The notes beneath the pieces are model-generated. The model had not been told where the DNA came from. It worked only from the letters and a program-made list of their open reading frames with translations, and did not search any database. From Bacillus_BD sp963708895 (GTDB lineage: Bacteria; Bacillota; Bacilli; Bacillales; Cytobacillaceae): 64,000 bases of DNA. Each line of letters starts with the position of its first letter. Position 1 is the first letter of the stretch. Of the stretch, positions 17,804-27,977 are shown one piece after another. Made by a program: the position numbers and the translations under genes. The stretch is taken from the NCBI GenBank assembly GCA_963708895.1, contig CAVPUE010000007.1:61805-125804 (forward strand), given 5' to 3'.

Positions 17804-19570
17804 TTATTGACTAATTGAAGTATATACTTTTTTACGGTCAAGTACCAACTCTTTTGAACAAGAGAAGTCAGAACACTCACTAAAAGCAAAATGTTTACAA
17901 CCTAGACATTTGTTTCGGTCTAGTTGTTGTAAGGCGTATTGGATGGCCTGACCCGTATGTTTGAAGAAGTGTTCTTCACCAATTTTTTCGTATAATCCTG
18001 TTTTCTTTAAGATTTCTTCAGGCTGATTATTTAGGCCTGAGATGAGCACAATCCCATGCTTTGAAAAGTTTTGAACGATACTTGCTAGATGGGCTTCCCC
18101 GGTTATATCAATAGATGGAACTTTCCCCATTCGTAACAGTAGTACCTTTGGTTTATCATTAATGGTATTCATAACGGTTTGTTGGAACGTTTGTGCAACA
18201 CCAAAGAATAGCGGTCCCTCAATATTATAAATAGTAATTTGCGGACAATCATGCCCTTCAGAAACCACATGTGTTTCCACTTTCTTATTCGCTTTATTCA
18301 AGTTTGGTAATGCTTGTGCAACAACTTGTGTATCTACCATTCTCTTTGTAAAAAGAACGACTGCTAATAGAAGGCCAGTTACCACCGCAGTGGTTAAGTC
18401 AACGAACACGGTTAATAGAAACGTAACAGCGAGTACAAGTGAGTCTGACGTTTTTGTTTTTAAAATATAAGAGAATACATGTCTCTCACTCATATTCCAA
18501 GCGACAATCATAAGGATCGGTGCCAGGCTAGCAATCGGGATATGGGATGCGTATGGAGCAAATACCAGCAGTATAAATAGAACAACGATACCGTGAATGA
18601 CCCCTGATAAAGGAGAAACCGCTCCGCTTTTGATATTAGTAGCCGTTCTAGCGATCGCTCCTGTAGCTGGAATCCCACCGAAAAGAGGCGTAATGATATT
18701 GGCAATCCCTTGCCCAATAAGCTCTTTGTTACTATTATGACGACTGTTTGTCATTCCATCAGCGACCACCGCCGATAGCAGTGATTCAATCCCACCTAGT
18801 AAGGCAATGACTAAGGCAGGTCCGATCAACTGACCAATTGTGGCTAGATCGATCTGTGGGAATGAAATACTTGGAAGCGAATTGGGAATTTCACCGTACG
18901 CAGTTCCAATGGTCGCTACCTCACCTGGATAAAATAAAGCGGCTATAACTGTAGAAAGCAACAAACCAATTAATGGTCCTGGAACTTTAGGAAACAGCTT
19001 TGGTGAAACCAAAATCGTAATTAAGCAAATAATGGCTGTTATAATGCTATAAAAATTAAATGTATTTAGATGTATAAAAATCTCAGCCATATTTTCTATG
19101 AAACTTTCTTTTTGTTCAAGTCCTGTTAATCCAAGAAAATTAGCCAATTGCCCAGTGAAAATAGTTATGGCAATTCCAGTTGTAAATCCAATCGTGACAG
19201 GACGAGGAATATATTTAATCAATGAACCTAGTTTGAAAATCCCCATTAATACTAAAATGATACCAGCCATTAGTCCGGCAACGAGAAGGTTCTCGTACCC
19301 ATATGTGATGACAATACCAAAGAGGATGGGGATAAATGCACCAGTTGGTCCGCCTATTTGAAATTTGGAACCTCCAAATAAAGAAATAAGAATTCCGGCA
19401 ATAATGGTTGTATAAATTCCATATTCGGGTTTCACGCCAGAGGCAATCGCGAATGCCATACCTAATGGAATTGCAATAATCCCAACAATGATTCCTGAGA
19501 TTAAATCCTTTTGTAGTGACTTCCAGCCATAATTTAGAAACCGTTCATCCAATAGAATGTTACGTTTCAT
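17804..19570 (-). CDS. SulP-family anion transporter with STAS domain and Cys-rich tail
   Basis: A 588-residue SulP/SLC26 permease. N-terminal TM domain (residues ~20-400) has PLGMAFAIASGVKPEYGIYT and QIGGPTGAFIPILFGI; the STAS domain (~430-540) has the phosphorylation-site-like PSIDITGEAHL. Members carry sulfate, bicarbonate or other anions; the substrate is unresolved. The last ~45 residues carry CLGCKHFAFSECSDFSC, a C-x2-C-x8-C-x4-C cluster not usual for the family, possibly metal- or thiol-responsive. A start at 19570 (MKRNILLDERFLN) fits. It heads an apparent operon with the ArsR regulator. Confidence 0.9.
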   Translation of the reverse strand: MKRNILLDERFLNYGWKSLQKDLISGIIVGIIAIPLGMAFAIASGVKPEYGIYTTIIAGILISLFGGSKFQIGGPTGAFIPILFGIVITYGYENLLVAGLMAGIILVLMGIFKLGSLIKYIPRPVTIGFTTGIAITIFTGQLANFLGLTGLEQKESFIENMAEIFIHLNTFNFYSIITAIICLITILVSPKLFPKVPGPLIGLLLSTVIAALFYPGEVATIGTAYGEIPNSLPSISFPQIDLATIGQLIGPALVIALLGGIESLLSAVVADGMTNSRHNSNKELIGQGIANIITPLFGGIPATGAIARTATNIKSGAVSPLSGVIHGIVVLFILLVFAPYASHIPIASLAPILMIVAWNMSERHVFSYILKTKTSDSLVLAVTFLLTVFVDLTTAVVTGLLLAVVLFTKRMVDTQVVAQALPNLNKANKKVETHVVSEGHDCPQITIYNIEGPLFFGVAQTFQQTVMNTINDKPKVLLLRMGKVPSIDITGEAHLASIVQNFSKHGIVLISGLNNQPEEILKKTGLYEKIGEEHFFKHTGQAIQYALQQLDRNKCLGCKHFAFSECSDFSCSKELVLDRKKVYTSISQ

Positions 19571-19811
19571 GTGTTCACGATCTCCTTTATTAATATTTGT
19601 ATATTTGATTATTTAAATATCATACTAATTGAATTTACTATCGATTTATTGTTTTGTCAAAGCTTTTGTTTAAATTAGACAAACGTTACAAAATTATGAC
19701 TTTTTTCGATATAATATGTAGAAAAACTATAACAAAGGCAATATTGAAAAATGCGATTGCGGTTATAATGATATACAATAAAGGTAATATCATTAAGGAA
19801 GGGGCATATGG

Positions 19812-21455
19812 ATGAAGTACTTTTCGCTCTATCGGATATTTACCATTGTGTGGATGGCCGTTAGAATATTTATAGAAATAATCCTTTTTCGAAAAAAACA
19901 CCGTCGAAATTGGACAGATCAAACAGACAAGCAGTGGGAAGCATTGCTTCGAAAGCAAGCTAAAAGATATAGAGAGAAAGCTCTTTATTTAGAAGGAGTC
20001 TTAATTAAGCTCGGACAATATTTAAGTACACGTAAAGATATTATGCCTGACGTTTATATAGTGGAATTATCCGATTTACTTGATCAAGTTCCTGCCGTTT
20101 CATGGGATAAAGCAAAAGTCGTGTTGGAAGAAGAATGGGGTAAGCCTTATAGTGATGTCTTAAAAGATATTAGTCAGGATCCTGTTGCATCGGCTTCCAT
20201 TGGTGAAGTATACAAAGGGGTTTTACATAACGGAGAAGTAGTGGCTATTAAAATCCAGCGGCCAAAGATCGGAAAAATTATTTACAGTGATTTTAGGGCC
20301 GTTAGAATTGTATTGTCGATGTTAAAACGTTTCACAAAATTAGAAGAATCAATGGATCTGTCGCTCTTTTATCGGGAATTTGTCAAGACCATTGGAGATG
20401 AACTTAATTTTGAATTAGAACTTGAAAATGGCTTGTACTTTAGAGAAAAGTATGAGAATTTTCCAGGAATTGAAATTCCATTCTACTACCCCGAGTATTC
20501 AACAAAAAAGGTCTTAATCATGCAATGGATGGAAGGAAAACGTGTAACGGATTTAGAGTTTTTAGAAAAAAATCATATAGATGTTTATAAAATATCGAAT
20601 GTATTGTTAGAAGTGTTTCTAGGCCAGCTTCTTCAGGAAGGTAAATTTCATGCAGATCCACACCCAGGTAATATTATGGTTAAAGCGGATGGAACGATTG
20701 TCTTAATTGACTTTGGAATGGTTGGGGTCATAAAGAAAAAGGATGCTATGCATATTCGTGATATTGTTGTTGGGATCATGCTGAAAGACTACGATAAAGT
20801 GGTTCATGCACTTGAAGGGATGAGGTTTTTACTTCCTCATGCCGACAAAGAACAAATTGCGCAAATTATTAAGATCCTAGTCGATACATACAGTGATAGC
20901 GGATTTAAGGTACATGATACTAGAGCGGTGGAAGAAATCATGACGGATATTGAGAAGCTAGTCAATGAACAGCCCATTCAGCTTCCAAGTGAATATGCCT
21001 TTTTAGGACGTGCGATTTCAACGTTTATCGGTAACTTGTACACATTAGACCCTAAAATGGATTTAATCAAAATGAGTAGCCCAATCATTAAGAATTGGTT
21101 AAAGGAGAATTCGCAAGGGGCAAAGGATACGGTCATAAATTTTGCAAAGTCTACACTTAAGCCGTTACTATCATTGCCAAATCAGCTTGAGAAAATCTTA
21201 GAGGAACCGAAAAAGTATCGTGAGTGGGAAAAGGTAAGTCAAATCATGACCATGAAACACGAAATGGTTGTTTCTAGAAAAAGAGATGCATTTCTACTGT
21301 TTCTACTAAGTCTAGTTTTTACATATGTAAGTTATTATCTTAATCAAACCTATCTTTTCTATGCGAGTATCGGTATTGTCATTATTAGTCTTGTTTATTA
21401 TATAAGAATGTTATTACGCCATCGTCAGTTGCTAAAAAGAGGTTTTAAATCTTAA
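19812..21455 (+). CDS. ABC1/UbiB-family atypical kinase
   Basis: A 547-residue UbiB/ADCK-type protein. N-terminal KxGQ-type region is LIKLGQYLSTRKDIMPD; ATP site residues include SIGEVYKGVLHNGEVVAIKIQRP, catalytic FHADPHPGNIMV and LIDFGMVG. Two C-terminal TM helices (AFLLFLLSLVFTYVSYYL; FYASIGIVIISLVYYIRM) place it at the membrane. UbiB relatives support quinone biosynthesis. Bacillaceae make menaquinone, so the exact role is unclear, though the qox operon lies just downstream. GGAAGGGG precedes the ATG. Confidence 0.88.
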   Translation: MKYFSLYRIFTIVWMAVRIFIEIILFRKKHRRNWTDQTDKQWEALLRKQAKRYREKALYLEGVLIKLGQYLSTRKDIMPDVYIVELSDLLDQVPAVSWDKAKVVLEEEWGKPYSDVLKDISQDPVASASIGEVYKGVLHNGEVVAIKIQRPKIGKIIYSDFRAVRIVLSMLKRFTKLEESMDLSLFYREFVKTIGDELNFELELENGLYFREKYENFPGIEIPFYYPEYSTKKVLIMQWMEGKRVTDLEFLEKNHIDVYKISNVLLEVFLGQLLQEGKFHADPHPGNIMVKADGTIVLIDFGMVGVIKKKDAMHIRDIVVGIMLKDYDKVVHALEGMRFLLPHADKEQIAQIIKILVDTYSDSGFKVHDTRAVEEIMTDIEKLVNEQPIQLPSEYAFLGRAISTFIGNLYTLDPKMDLIKMSSPIIKNWLKENSQGAKDTVINFAKSTLKPLLSLPNQLEKILEEPKKYREWEKVSQIMTMKHEMVVSRKRDAFLLFLLSLVFTYVSYYLNQTYLFYASIGIVIISLVYYIRMLLRHRQLLKRGFKS

Positions 21456-21520
21456 TATTAAATAGTAGTCAATGATATTTGTCACAATCCATTTTTCTGC
21501 TTTATAATAGTCGAACATGT

Positions 21521-21568
21521 AAAAAAAGAGGATGAAACTTCACATGTGAAGTTTCATCTTCTTTTTTT
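21521..21568 (+). terminator. 48-base palindrome / terminator after the UbiB gene
   Basis: Two 24-base arms centred on CACATGTG, with one mismatched pair, start with seven A and end with seven T. It works as a terminator in either direction and has essentially no loop. Confidence 0.7.
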
Positions 21569-22037
21569 ACTGATAAAAATTTTCTTGAAAATTGTTGAAA
21601 AATTGTGAAGTTTTTTTATTTCCATTTTTTAAAACTTTCTGTTTTAATTAGTATGATTCATATATTAATATATGAATCGTTTTATTATTGAATAGAAATT
21701 GAAAGGGTTTACAAAAGGGGAGTGAAGGTGTTTAATAGAATTCAAATATAATTTGCGGAAAAGTTAATAAATATTTGTTGTTAGTCATTTCTTCACAAAT
21801 TTGTAACAATTACCACGAAAAAACCTATGTTAACAACGTGTTAATAATGTTAATATGAAGTGGCGATGAGACAAAAAGTGCACTTTTAACGAAAAATGAA
21901 CAATATTCGAATAATATTTGAACAAATTGTGAACTTTCTTATGAAGTGACAAAAAATTGACACTCATTCATCCAGATTTAGCTTTTGAAATAATCAATAT
22001 ATTATTCTAATATTCTTAGAGAAAGGGGTATTACACT
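21569..22037. other. Long AT-rich leader region upstream of qoxA
   Basis: About 470 bases with no convincing ORF. TTCACAAATTTGTAA at 21792-21806 is a near-palindrome, and ATTTGAACAAATTGTGAAC lies near 21917. Both could be regulator sites, but I cannot assign them to Rex, ResD or CcpA. A TTGACA occurs at 21957-21962 without a good -10 at 17 bases. Confidence 0.3.
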
Positions 22038-22931
22038 ATGAAGTTAAAAGGGGCTTTAATAATGGTAATGGTTACCATAGCCACCATTCTATCAGGATGT
22101 GAACCGTTAATGGTGCTAGATCCAAAAGGTCCACAAGCTGAAAGGCAAGCTAGCGACATTATGCTTTCCATTGGAATTATGTCGGTCATTATCATTGGTG
22201 TTACAATCGCTCTATTCATTATTTTATTTAAGTATCGTGCTTCAAAACAAAGCCCAGATTATGAACCACCTCACATTGAGGGAAATCCTTGGGTTGAAAC
22301 GATTTTGGTTGGTATTCCAGTTCTAATAGTTGCTTATTTATCATTTGTTTCTGTACAAAGTAACTACATTGTTGAGGCAACACCTGCAGAATATGAAGAT
22401 CAAGAACCACTAGTCATTTATGCTTCATCTTCTAACTGGAAATGGCATTTTAGCTATCCAGAAGAAGATGTTGAAACAGTGAACTATCTTTATATCCCAG
22501 CAGATCGTCCAATTGAATTTAAATTATATTCATTTGGGCCAATTACAAGTTTCTGGATTCCACAACTCGGTGGACAAAAATATGCGATGGCAGACATGAT
22601 TACAACTTTGCATTTAGCAGCTGATAATCCAGGTGAATTGGTAGGTCGTAATGCAAACTTTAGTGGTAAAGGCTTTGCTGAAAATACATTTAATGTTACA
22701 GCAATGACACAAGCTGATTTTGATGAATGGGTAAAAGAAGTACATGAAACTGCTGATCCTATAACAGAAGAGAAATTCAATGAACTATTAGAACCAGGAC
22801 ATTTAGGTCAAATGACATTTACTGGTACACACTTAGAATTCTCACCAGCACCAGAACATGAACACGCTCCTTCTGCTAAAGAAGATGAAGACCATTTTAC
22901 AGATGATCCTACAGATCATAGTAATCATTAA
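22038..22931 (+). CDS. qoxA: Cytochrome aa3 quinol oxidase subunit II (QoxA)
   Basis: Subunit II of the terminal menaquinol oxidase. Lipoprotein signal with lipobox LSGC (residues ~18-21), two TM helices (MLSIGIMSVIIIGVTIALF; ETILVGIPVLIVAYLSF), then a cupredoxin domain outside the membrane (SSNWKWHFSYPEE; FWIPQLGGQKYAM). The CuA-binding Cys pair of cytochrome c oxidases is absent, as expected for a quinol oxidase. The C-terminus is His/Asp-rich (HEHAPSAKEDEDHF). First gene of qoxABCD; AAAGGGG precedes the ATG. Confidence 0.95.
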   Translation: MKLKGALIMVMVTIATILSGCEPLMVLDPKGPQAERQASDIMLSIGIMSVIIIGVTIALFIILFKYRASKQSPDYEPPHIEGNPWVETILVGIPVLIVAYLSFVSVQSNYIVEATPAEYEDQEPLVIYASSSNWKWHFSYPEEDVETVNYLYIPADRPIEFKLYSFGPITSFWIPQLGGQKYAMADMITTLHLAADNPGELVGRNANFSGKGFAENTFNVTAMTQADFDEWVKEVHETADPITEEKFNELLEPGHLGQMTFTGTHLEFSPAPEHEHAPSAKEDEDHFTDDPTDHSNH

Positions 22932-23009
22932 GAATTAAAGGCTATTAAAACTAAGTTTGAAATAAGTCAAAAATAGATGATAATTTTCCTTGAAAGGAGT
23001 CTTTAAAGG

Positions 23010-24958
23010 ATGGAATTCTTTGAACGATTTGCCGTACCACATCCAAGTCCTGCGATTTATGCATCAATGGTTGCCATTGGTCTTACTATGATTGCGATTA
23101 TTGCAGGTTTAACCTATTTTAAAAAATGGGGTTACTTATGGCGTGAATGGTTAACAACGTAGACCATAAACGTATCGGTATTATGTATTTACTATCTGCT
23201 TTATTAATGTTATTCCGTGGTGGTGTTGACGCAATTATGCTGCGTGCTCAGCTTTCTGCACCAGACACTAAATTGTTGGATGCCCAGCACTATAACGAGA
23301 TTTTTACAACACACGGGGTTGTCATGATTATGTTCATGGCTATGCCATTTATCTTTGCTTTTATGAACTATCTAATTCCATTACAAATCGGGGCACGTGA
23401 CGTAGCGTTCCCACGTTTAAATGCGATTAGTTTCTGGTTATTCTTTATGGGTGCGATGTTATTTAACATTTCATTCGTTGTCGGTGGATCACCTGATGCA
23501 GGTTGGACTTCTTATTTCCCACTTGCAGGTACTGATTTTAGTACATCCGTTGGAACTAACTACTATATGTTGGCTCTACAGATTTCAGGTCTAGGTACTT
23601 TAATGACAGGTATTAATATGATTACAACGATTGTTAAAATGAGAGCACCTGGTATGACATTAATGAAAATGCCAATGTTTACTTGGACTAGTTTCGTAGC
23701 TAACTTGATTATTGTTACAGTGTTCCCAATCTTTGCGATTGCTTTAGGAATGGGAACAATGGACCGTCTATTTGGAACAAACTTCTTTACATCAGCAAAC
23801 GGCGGTATGGATATGCTTTGGGCCAACCTTTTCTGGGTATGGGGACATCCTGAAGTATATATCTTAATTTTACCAGCGTTCGGTCTTTATAGTGAAATTA
23901 TCCAAACCTTCTCAGGACGTAACTTATATGGTTACAAATCAATGGTTGGATCAATTGTTATTATTTCTGTTCTTTCACTTCTTGTTTGGGCGCACCATTT
24001 CTTTACAATGGGTCAAGGGGCATTGGCAAACAGCTTCTTCTCCATTACAACAATGGCAATTGCTGTTCCAACAGGGGTTAAGATATTCAACTGGTTGCTT
24101 ACAATGTGGAAAGGTAAAATCCGCATGACGGTACCAATGCTATATTCAGTTGGATTTATTCCGTTATTTACAATCGGTGGGGCAACTGGAGTTATGCTAG
24201 CGATGTCTGCAGCGGATTATCAATACCATAACACAATGTTCTTAGTAGCTCACTTCCATAATACAATTATTCCTGGTGTTGTATTCGCAATGCTAGCTGG
24301 TTTAACGTATTATTGGCCAAAAATGTTCGGATTTATGCTTAATGAAAGAATTGGGAAATGGACATTCTGGTTATTATCAATCGGTTTCGTGTTAGCATTC
24401 TTCCCAATGTATATTACTGGATTAGACGGCCAAGCGCGTCGTATGTACACATACTCTGAAGCAACTGGATTTGGACCATTGAATATGCTTTCATTTGTTG
24501 GAGCAGGTATCATGGCGATTGCCTTTGCTTTAATCGTATACAATGTTTATTATAGTATTCGTTACTCACCAAGAAATATTAGTGCTGATCCATGGGATGC
24601 TCGTACACTTGAATGGGCTACACATACACCAGTTCCAGAGTATAACTTTGCCATTCAACCAGTGGTTGGTGCTTCAGATTCACCACTATGGGATGCGAAG
24701 AAAAAAGGACATAAATTATTCCCAGGAGAATATAAAGAGATTCATATGCCAAATAATAGTGGTGCTCCATTTATCTTTGGTGCTATCTTCTTTGTATGGG
24801 GATTCTCGTTTGTATTTGCCATTTGGCCACTGCTGATTATCAGCACAATCGGATTCTTTGCAGTCATGGCGTTCCGTTCATTTGAAAAGGATGATGGAAG
24901 ACATATTTCTGTTAAAGAAATTGAAGAAACTGAAACGAAATTGCGAGGTGCTAACTAA
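23010..24958 (+). pseudogene. qoxB: Cytochrome aa3 quinol oxidase subunit I (QoxB), one frameshift
   Basis: The catalytic heme-copper subunit, ~649 residues when repaired. The start ATG at 23010 follows AAAGGA and reads MEFFERFAVPHPSPAIYASM. That frame stops at 23160-23162. Adding one base near 23158 joins it to the frame VDHKRIGIMYLLSALLMLFRG, the normal family sequence. Heme/Cu ligands are intact: HGVVMIMFMAMPF, WGHPEVYILILPAFG (His-Tyr), AHHFFTMG and HFHNTIIPGV. A genuine null of this main oxidase would be costly, so sequencing error is likely. The stop overlaps the qoxC start. Confidence 0.92.
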
Positions 24959-25554
24959 TGAAAATGAATCAGGCGCTTCCACTAGAATATAGTACAAAAC
25001 AAAATGATCTTAATATTTTTGGATTTTGGGTATTCCTTGCATGTGAAATTATGTTGTTCGCAACACTATTTACATCTTATTTTACTCTAGAACATAGAGT
25101 TGGATCAGGACCATCTGGAGCAGAGATCTTTGAAATTACTCCAATATTAATTGAAACATTTATTCTATTAACAAGTAGTTTTGTTATTGGCCTTGCTATT
25201 CATGCAATGCGTCTTGGAAGACAAAAGGCGATGATGGTATTCTTCGGAATTACTCTTTTACTAGGCTTAGCGTTCTTAAGTGTTGAGATTTATGAATTTG
25301 TTCATTATGTTCATGTTGGAGCTGGACTTCAAACTAGTGCTTTTACTGCTATTTTGTTATCAACATTAGGAACACATGGTGCCCACGTTACATTTGGATT
25401 GTTCTGGGGCCTTGCGATCATGATTCAATTGAAAAAGCATGGTCTAAATGCTAGAACAGCAAATAAATCATTCATTTTCTCACTTTACTGGCACTTCCTA
25501 GATGTAGTTTGGATCTTTATCTTCAGCTTCATCTATTTGAAAGGAATGATGTAA
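24958..25554 (+). CDS. qoxC: Cytochrome aa3 quinol oxidase subunit III (QoxC)
   Basis: A 198-residue polytopic subunit III of the quinol oxidase. It has five hydrophobic helices, FWVFLACEIMLFATLFTSYF near the N-terminus and SLYWHFLDVVWIFIFSFIYL at the C-terminus, a signature of cytochrome oxidase subunit III (HFxDVVW). It starts within the qoxB stop codon (TAATG), so translation is coupled. It supports stability and proton uptake of the complex. Confidence 0.95.
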   Translation: MKMNQALPLEYSTKQNDLNIFGFWVFLACEIMLFATLFTSYFTLEHRVGSGPSGAEIFEITPILIETFILLTSSFVIGLAIHAMRLGRQKAMMVFFGITLLLGLAFLSVEIYEFVHYVHVGAGLQTSAFTAILLSTLGTHGAHVTFGLFWGLAIMIQLKKHGLNARTANKSFIFSLYWHFLDVVWIFIFSFIYLKGMM

Positions 25555-25555
25555 A

Positions 25556-25837
25556 ATGAAGGAATTATTTCCAGCCAAACAAATAAATGGTTTTGTTGCT
25601 TCGATCCTTCTAACTGTTATTGCCTTATCAGTATATTTCTTTGACTTGTCTTTTAATGCTGGGATGGCAATCTTACTCATTACGGCATTTATTCAAGCCC
25701 TTCTTCAATTTGTTGTATTTATGCATGCTGGAGAATCAGAAGATAAAGCATTTATCTATGGAAAAGTTGTATTTATGATGTTTGCAGCAATCGTAACAAT
25801 TTTAGGAACATTATTATTCTTCCTTTGGGATATGTAA
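25556..25837 (+). CDS. qoxD: Cytochrome aa3 quinol oxidase subunit IV (QoxD)
   Basis: A 93-residue subunit IV with three TM helices (GFVASILLTVIALSVYFFDL; AILLITAFIQALLQFVVFMH; VVFMMFAAIVTILGTLLFFL). The central FIQALLQFVVFMHAG motif is typical of CyoD/QoxD. It begins 1 base after the qoxC stop and closes the operon before a strong terminator. Confidence 0.94.
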   Translation: MKELFPAKQINGFVASILLTVIALSVYFFDLSFNAGMAILLITAFIQALLQFVVFMHAGESEDKAFIYGKVVFMMFAAIVTILGTLLFFLWDM

Positions 25838-25846
25838 TAATTATGA

Positions 25847-25882
25847 AGAGAGCGTCTATTAATTTAGACGCTCTCTTTTTTT
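25847..25882 (+). terminator. Terminator of the qox operon
   Basis: AGAGAGCGTCTA / TAGACGCTCTCT stem followed by a T run, about 10 bases after the qoxD stop. Confidence 0.92.
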
Positions 25883-25886
25883 GCAG

Positions 25887-26104
25887 TTATCTATTATGAT
25901 TTTTGTTTAACATTTCTTCAGTAGCTATTAGAAACATTCCTATTAAAAAGATAAATACTGCACCCATAACGGTTCCAACACCAATTCCAGTAATATAACG
26001 TAATCGCTTACAAACATCCCGTATATAAAAATGGCAATTCCAAGAGCAAGAATGATAGCTCCAACAATTCTTGTTGCATTTATCATTTTTAAGAATGGAT
26101 TCAT
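25887..26104 (-). pseudogene. Small membrane protein, paralog of the next gene, one frameshift
   Basis: The ATG at 26104 follows AAGGAGG by 9 bases and reads MNPFLKMINATRIVGAIILA, then a TM helix ending YGMFVSDY. One missing base near 25993-26000 shifts the frame. The other frame continues TGIGVGTVMGAVFIFLIGMF and ATEEMLNKNHNR. The repaired protein (~73 residues) has two TM helices and matches the neighbour at 26198 in layout, with the shared blocks IGIGVG, GAxFIxLIxMF and ATEEM. Function unknown; I recognise no named family. Confidence 0.7.
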
Positions 26105-26197
26105 TGTAATCATCCTCCTTATAATATAGGATATTCAAAAAAGTTCACAAAATTGTCAAAAATTTTAGTGATTGTTGAAAATGATTCAAGAACCTAG

Positions 26198-26500
26198 CTA
26201 TTTAATAAAGACACCCTTATGATAGTTTATGATCTTTTCACTACGTGTAGATGTAAGTTGTTCGTTCTTAACAGGAGTAATTTCAATCCCTTTAATAGTG
26301 GTTTCAACCATTTCCTCGGTAGCAACAAAAAACATACTTATTAGAACGATAAACATGGCTCCGACTTCAACTCCAACTCCAATTCCAATAATCGAGCCAA
26401 AATTTCCGATAATCCCATAAACCAGTGTCAACGTACCAGTAAAGAATAAAAAGATGGCTATTAATTTAGTGAAACTTATGATTTTTTCATGTGAGTTCAT
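26198..26500 (-). CDS. Small two-TM membrane protein, unknown function
   Basis: A 100-residue protein with TM1 (LIAIFLFFTGTLTLVYGII) and TM2 (GVEVGAMFIVLISMFFVA), then a basic, polar cytoplasmic tail rich in T/E/K. AAAGGAGG lies 8 bases before the ATG. It is a tandem paralog of the shorter gene at 25887-26104, sharing ATEEM after TM2. Both lie on the minus strand, convergent with qoxD and divergent from potA. Each has its own RBS, and a 93-base gap separates them. No function can be assigned. Confidence 0.75.
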   Translation of the reverse strand: MNSHEKIISFTKLIAIFLFFTGTLTLVYGIIGNFGSIIGIGVGVEVGAMFIVLISMFFVATEEMVETTIKGIEITPVKNEQLTSTRSEKIINYHKGVFIK

Positions 26501-26873
26501 CTAAACGACCTCCTTTTAAATGGTTCTTATATTTATATTATTCTAAATGTTCACAAAATTGTCAAACTTTTTTGACAAATATTTCTATCTTTTTATTTTT
26601 AACTATTGGAATATAGAATTTTGTTTTCCAACATAGTATGGACGATTTATTAAAAAACATACATTGAATTCTTAAAAAATGTTCTGTAATATTTTTCTCA
26701 AATTACTATTGAATTTTTAATAAATATAGATATAATCAATTTGCTTGAAGTTTCATGCATCTGAAGAACATCAAATCATAAATGATGGTAATAAAGCAGC
26801 TACAGTCTTGTTAGTCGTTACAGATTCCTATTTATAAGGAAGTTTGTTTTTGTAATACATAGGAGGTGGAAAA
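26501..26873. other. Intergenic region upstream of potA
   Basis: About 370 AT-rich bases between divergent genes. I find no RNA, repeat or confident operator; it must contain the pot promoter. Confidence 0.4.
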
Positions 26874-27977
26874 ATGGGGGCACAAACAATCATTCGTTTT
26901 AATCATGTAACAAAACAATTTGATCAAAATCCAGCCATTCTTAATAATGTAAGTTTTGAAATAGAACGTGGAAAATTTTATACTTTACTGGGTCCATCTG
27001 GTTGTGGAAAAACAACGATATTGCGACTTATTGCAGGGTTTATAGAACCGACTGAAGGGGAAATCCTCATAAACGATAAAATCGTCAACAATATACCAGC
27101 CAATAAACGTCAAGTGAATACGGTATTTCAGGATTATGCCTTATTTCCACATTTAAACGTGTTTGAAAATGTTGCATTTGGCTTGAGAATCAAAAAAATG
27201 AATCATTCATTAATTACTGAAAAGGTTAAAGAGGCTCTAAAGTTTGTTAATCTTGTTGGATTTGAGAGCAGAGAAATAACGGAGATGTCAGGTGGACAGA
27301 AACAAAGAGTAGCGATTGCTCGAGCAATTGTAAACGAGCCTGAAGTCATTCTTCTTGACGAACCGCTGTCAGCGCTTGATTTAAAGCTACGTACCGAAAT
27401 GCAATATGAATTAAAGGAACTTCAGCAACGCCTTGGGATTACGTTTATTTTTGTTACACATGATCAAGAAGAGGCACTTGCGATGTCAGATGAAATTTTT
27501 GTCATTAATAATGGGGAAATCGAGCAAAGTGGAACACCAAATGATATTTATGATGAACCGATTAACCGTTTTGTAGCAGATTTCATTGGGGAATCCAATA
27601 TCATTAAAGGAGTTATGAAAAAGGATTATCTTGTTGAATTTGTCGGGAAACAATTCCAGTGTGTCGATAAAGGTCTACGTGAAAATGAAAAAGTAGAAGT
27701 GGTTATCCGTCCAGAGGATTTAGAAATAACCAGTGCTGAAAAAGGAAAGTTATTAGTGGATATTGATTCAATCCTATTTCGTGGAGTCCATTATGAAATT
27801 TGTTGTTATGATAAGGATGGTAACGAATGGCTTGTACATTCTACAAAAAAGGGGAATGTAGGTGACAAAATAGGACTAGATTTTGAACCTGAGGCGATCC
27901 ATGTTATGCGACTAGGTGAGACAGAAGAGGAATTTGATAAACGACTTGAATCATATGGTGATGACCCAAATGAATAA
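26874..27977 (+). CDS. potA: Spermidine/putrescine ABC transporter ATPase PotA
   Basis: A 367-residue import ATPase. Walker A LGPSGCGKTT (~residue 40), signature MSGGQKQRVAIARAI, Walker B VILLDEPLSALD, switch VTHDQEEAL, then a ~110-residue TOBE-type regulatory tail. It energises polyamine uptake with PotB, PotC and PotD encoded next. RBS AGGAGGTG precedes the ATG by 6 bases. The 3' end overlaps potB. Confidence 0.93.
   Translation: MGAQTIIRFNHVTKQFDQNPAILNNVSFEIERGKFYTLLGPSGCGKTTILRLIAGFIEPTEGEILINDKIVNNIPANKRQVNTVFQDYALFPHLNVFENVAFGLRIKKMNHSLITEKVKEALKFVNLVGFESREITEMSGGQKQRVAIARAIVNEPEVILLDEPLSALDLKLRTEMQYELKELQQRLGITFIFVTHDQEEALAMSDEIFVINNGEIEQSGTPNDIYDEPINRFVADFIGESNIIKGVMKKDYLVEFVGKQFQCVDKGLRENEKVEVVIRPEDLEITSAEKGKLLVDIDSILFRGVHYEICCYDKDGNEWLVHSTKKGNVGDKIGLDFEPEAIHVMRLGETEEEFDKRLESYGDDPNE

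Noticed and set aside
17755..17889. N-terminal extension of the ArsR regulator to 17889
   Set aside because: The extension lies within the end of sulP in another frame, has no family similarity, and a good RBS plus TTG start lies at 17754.
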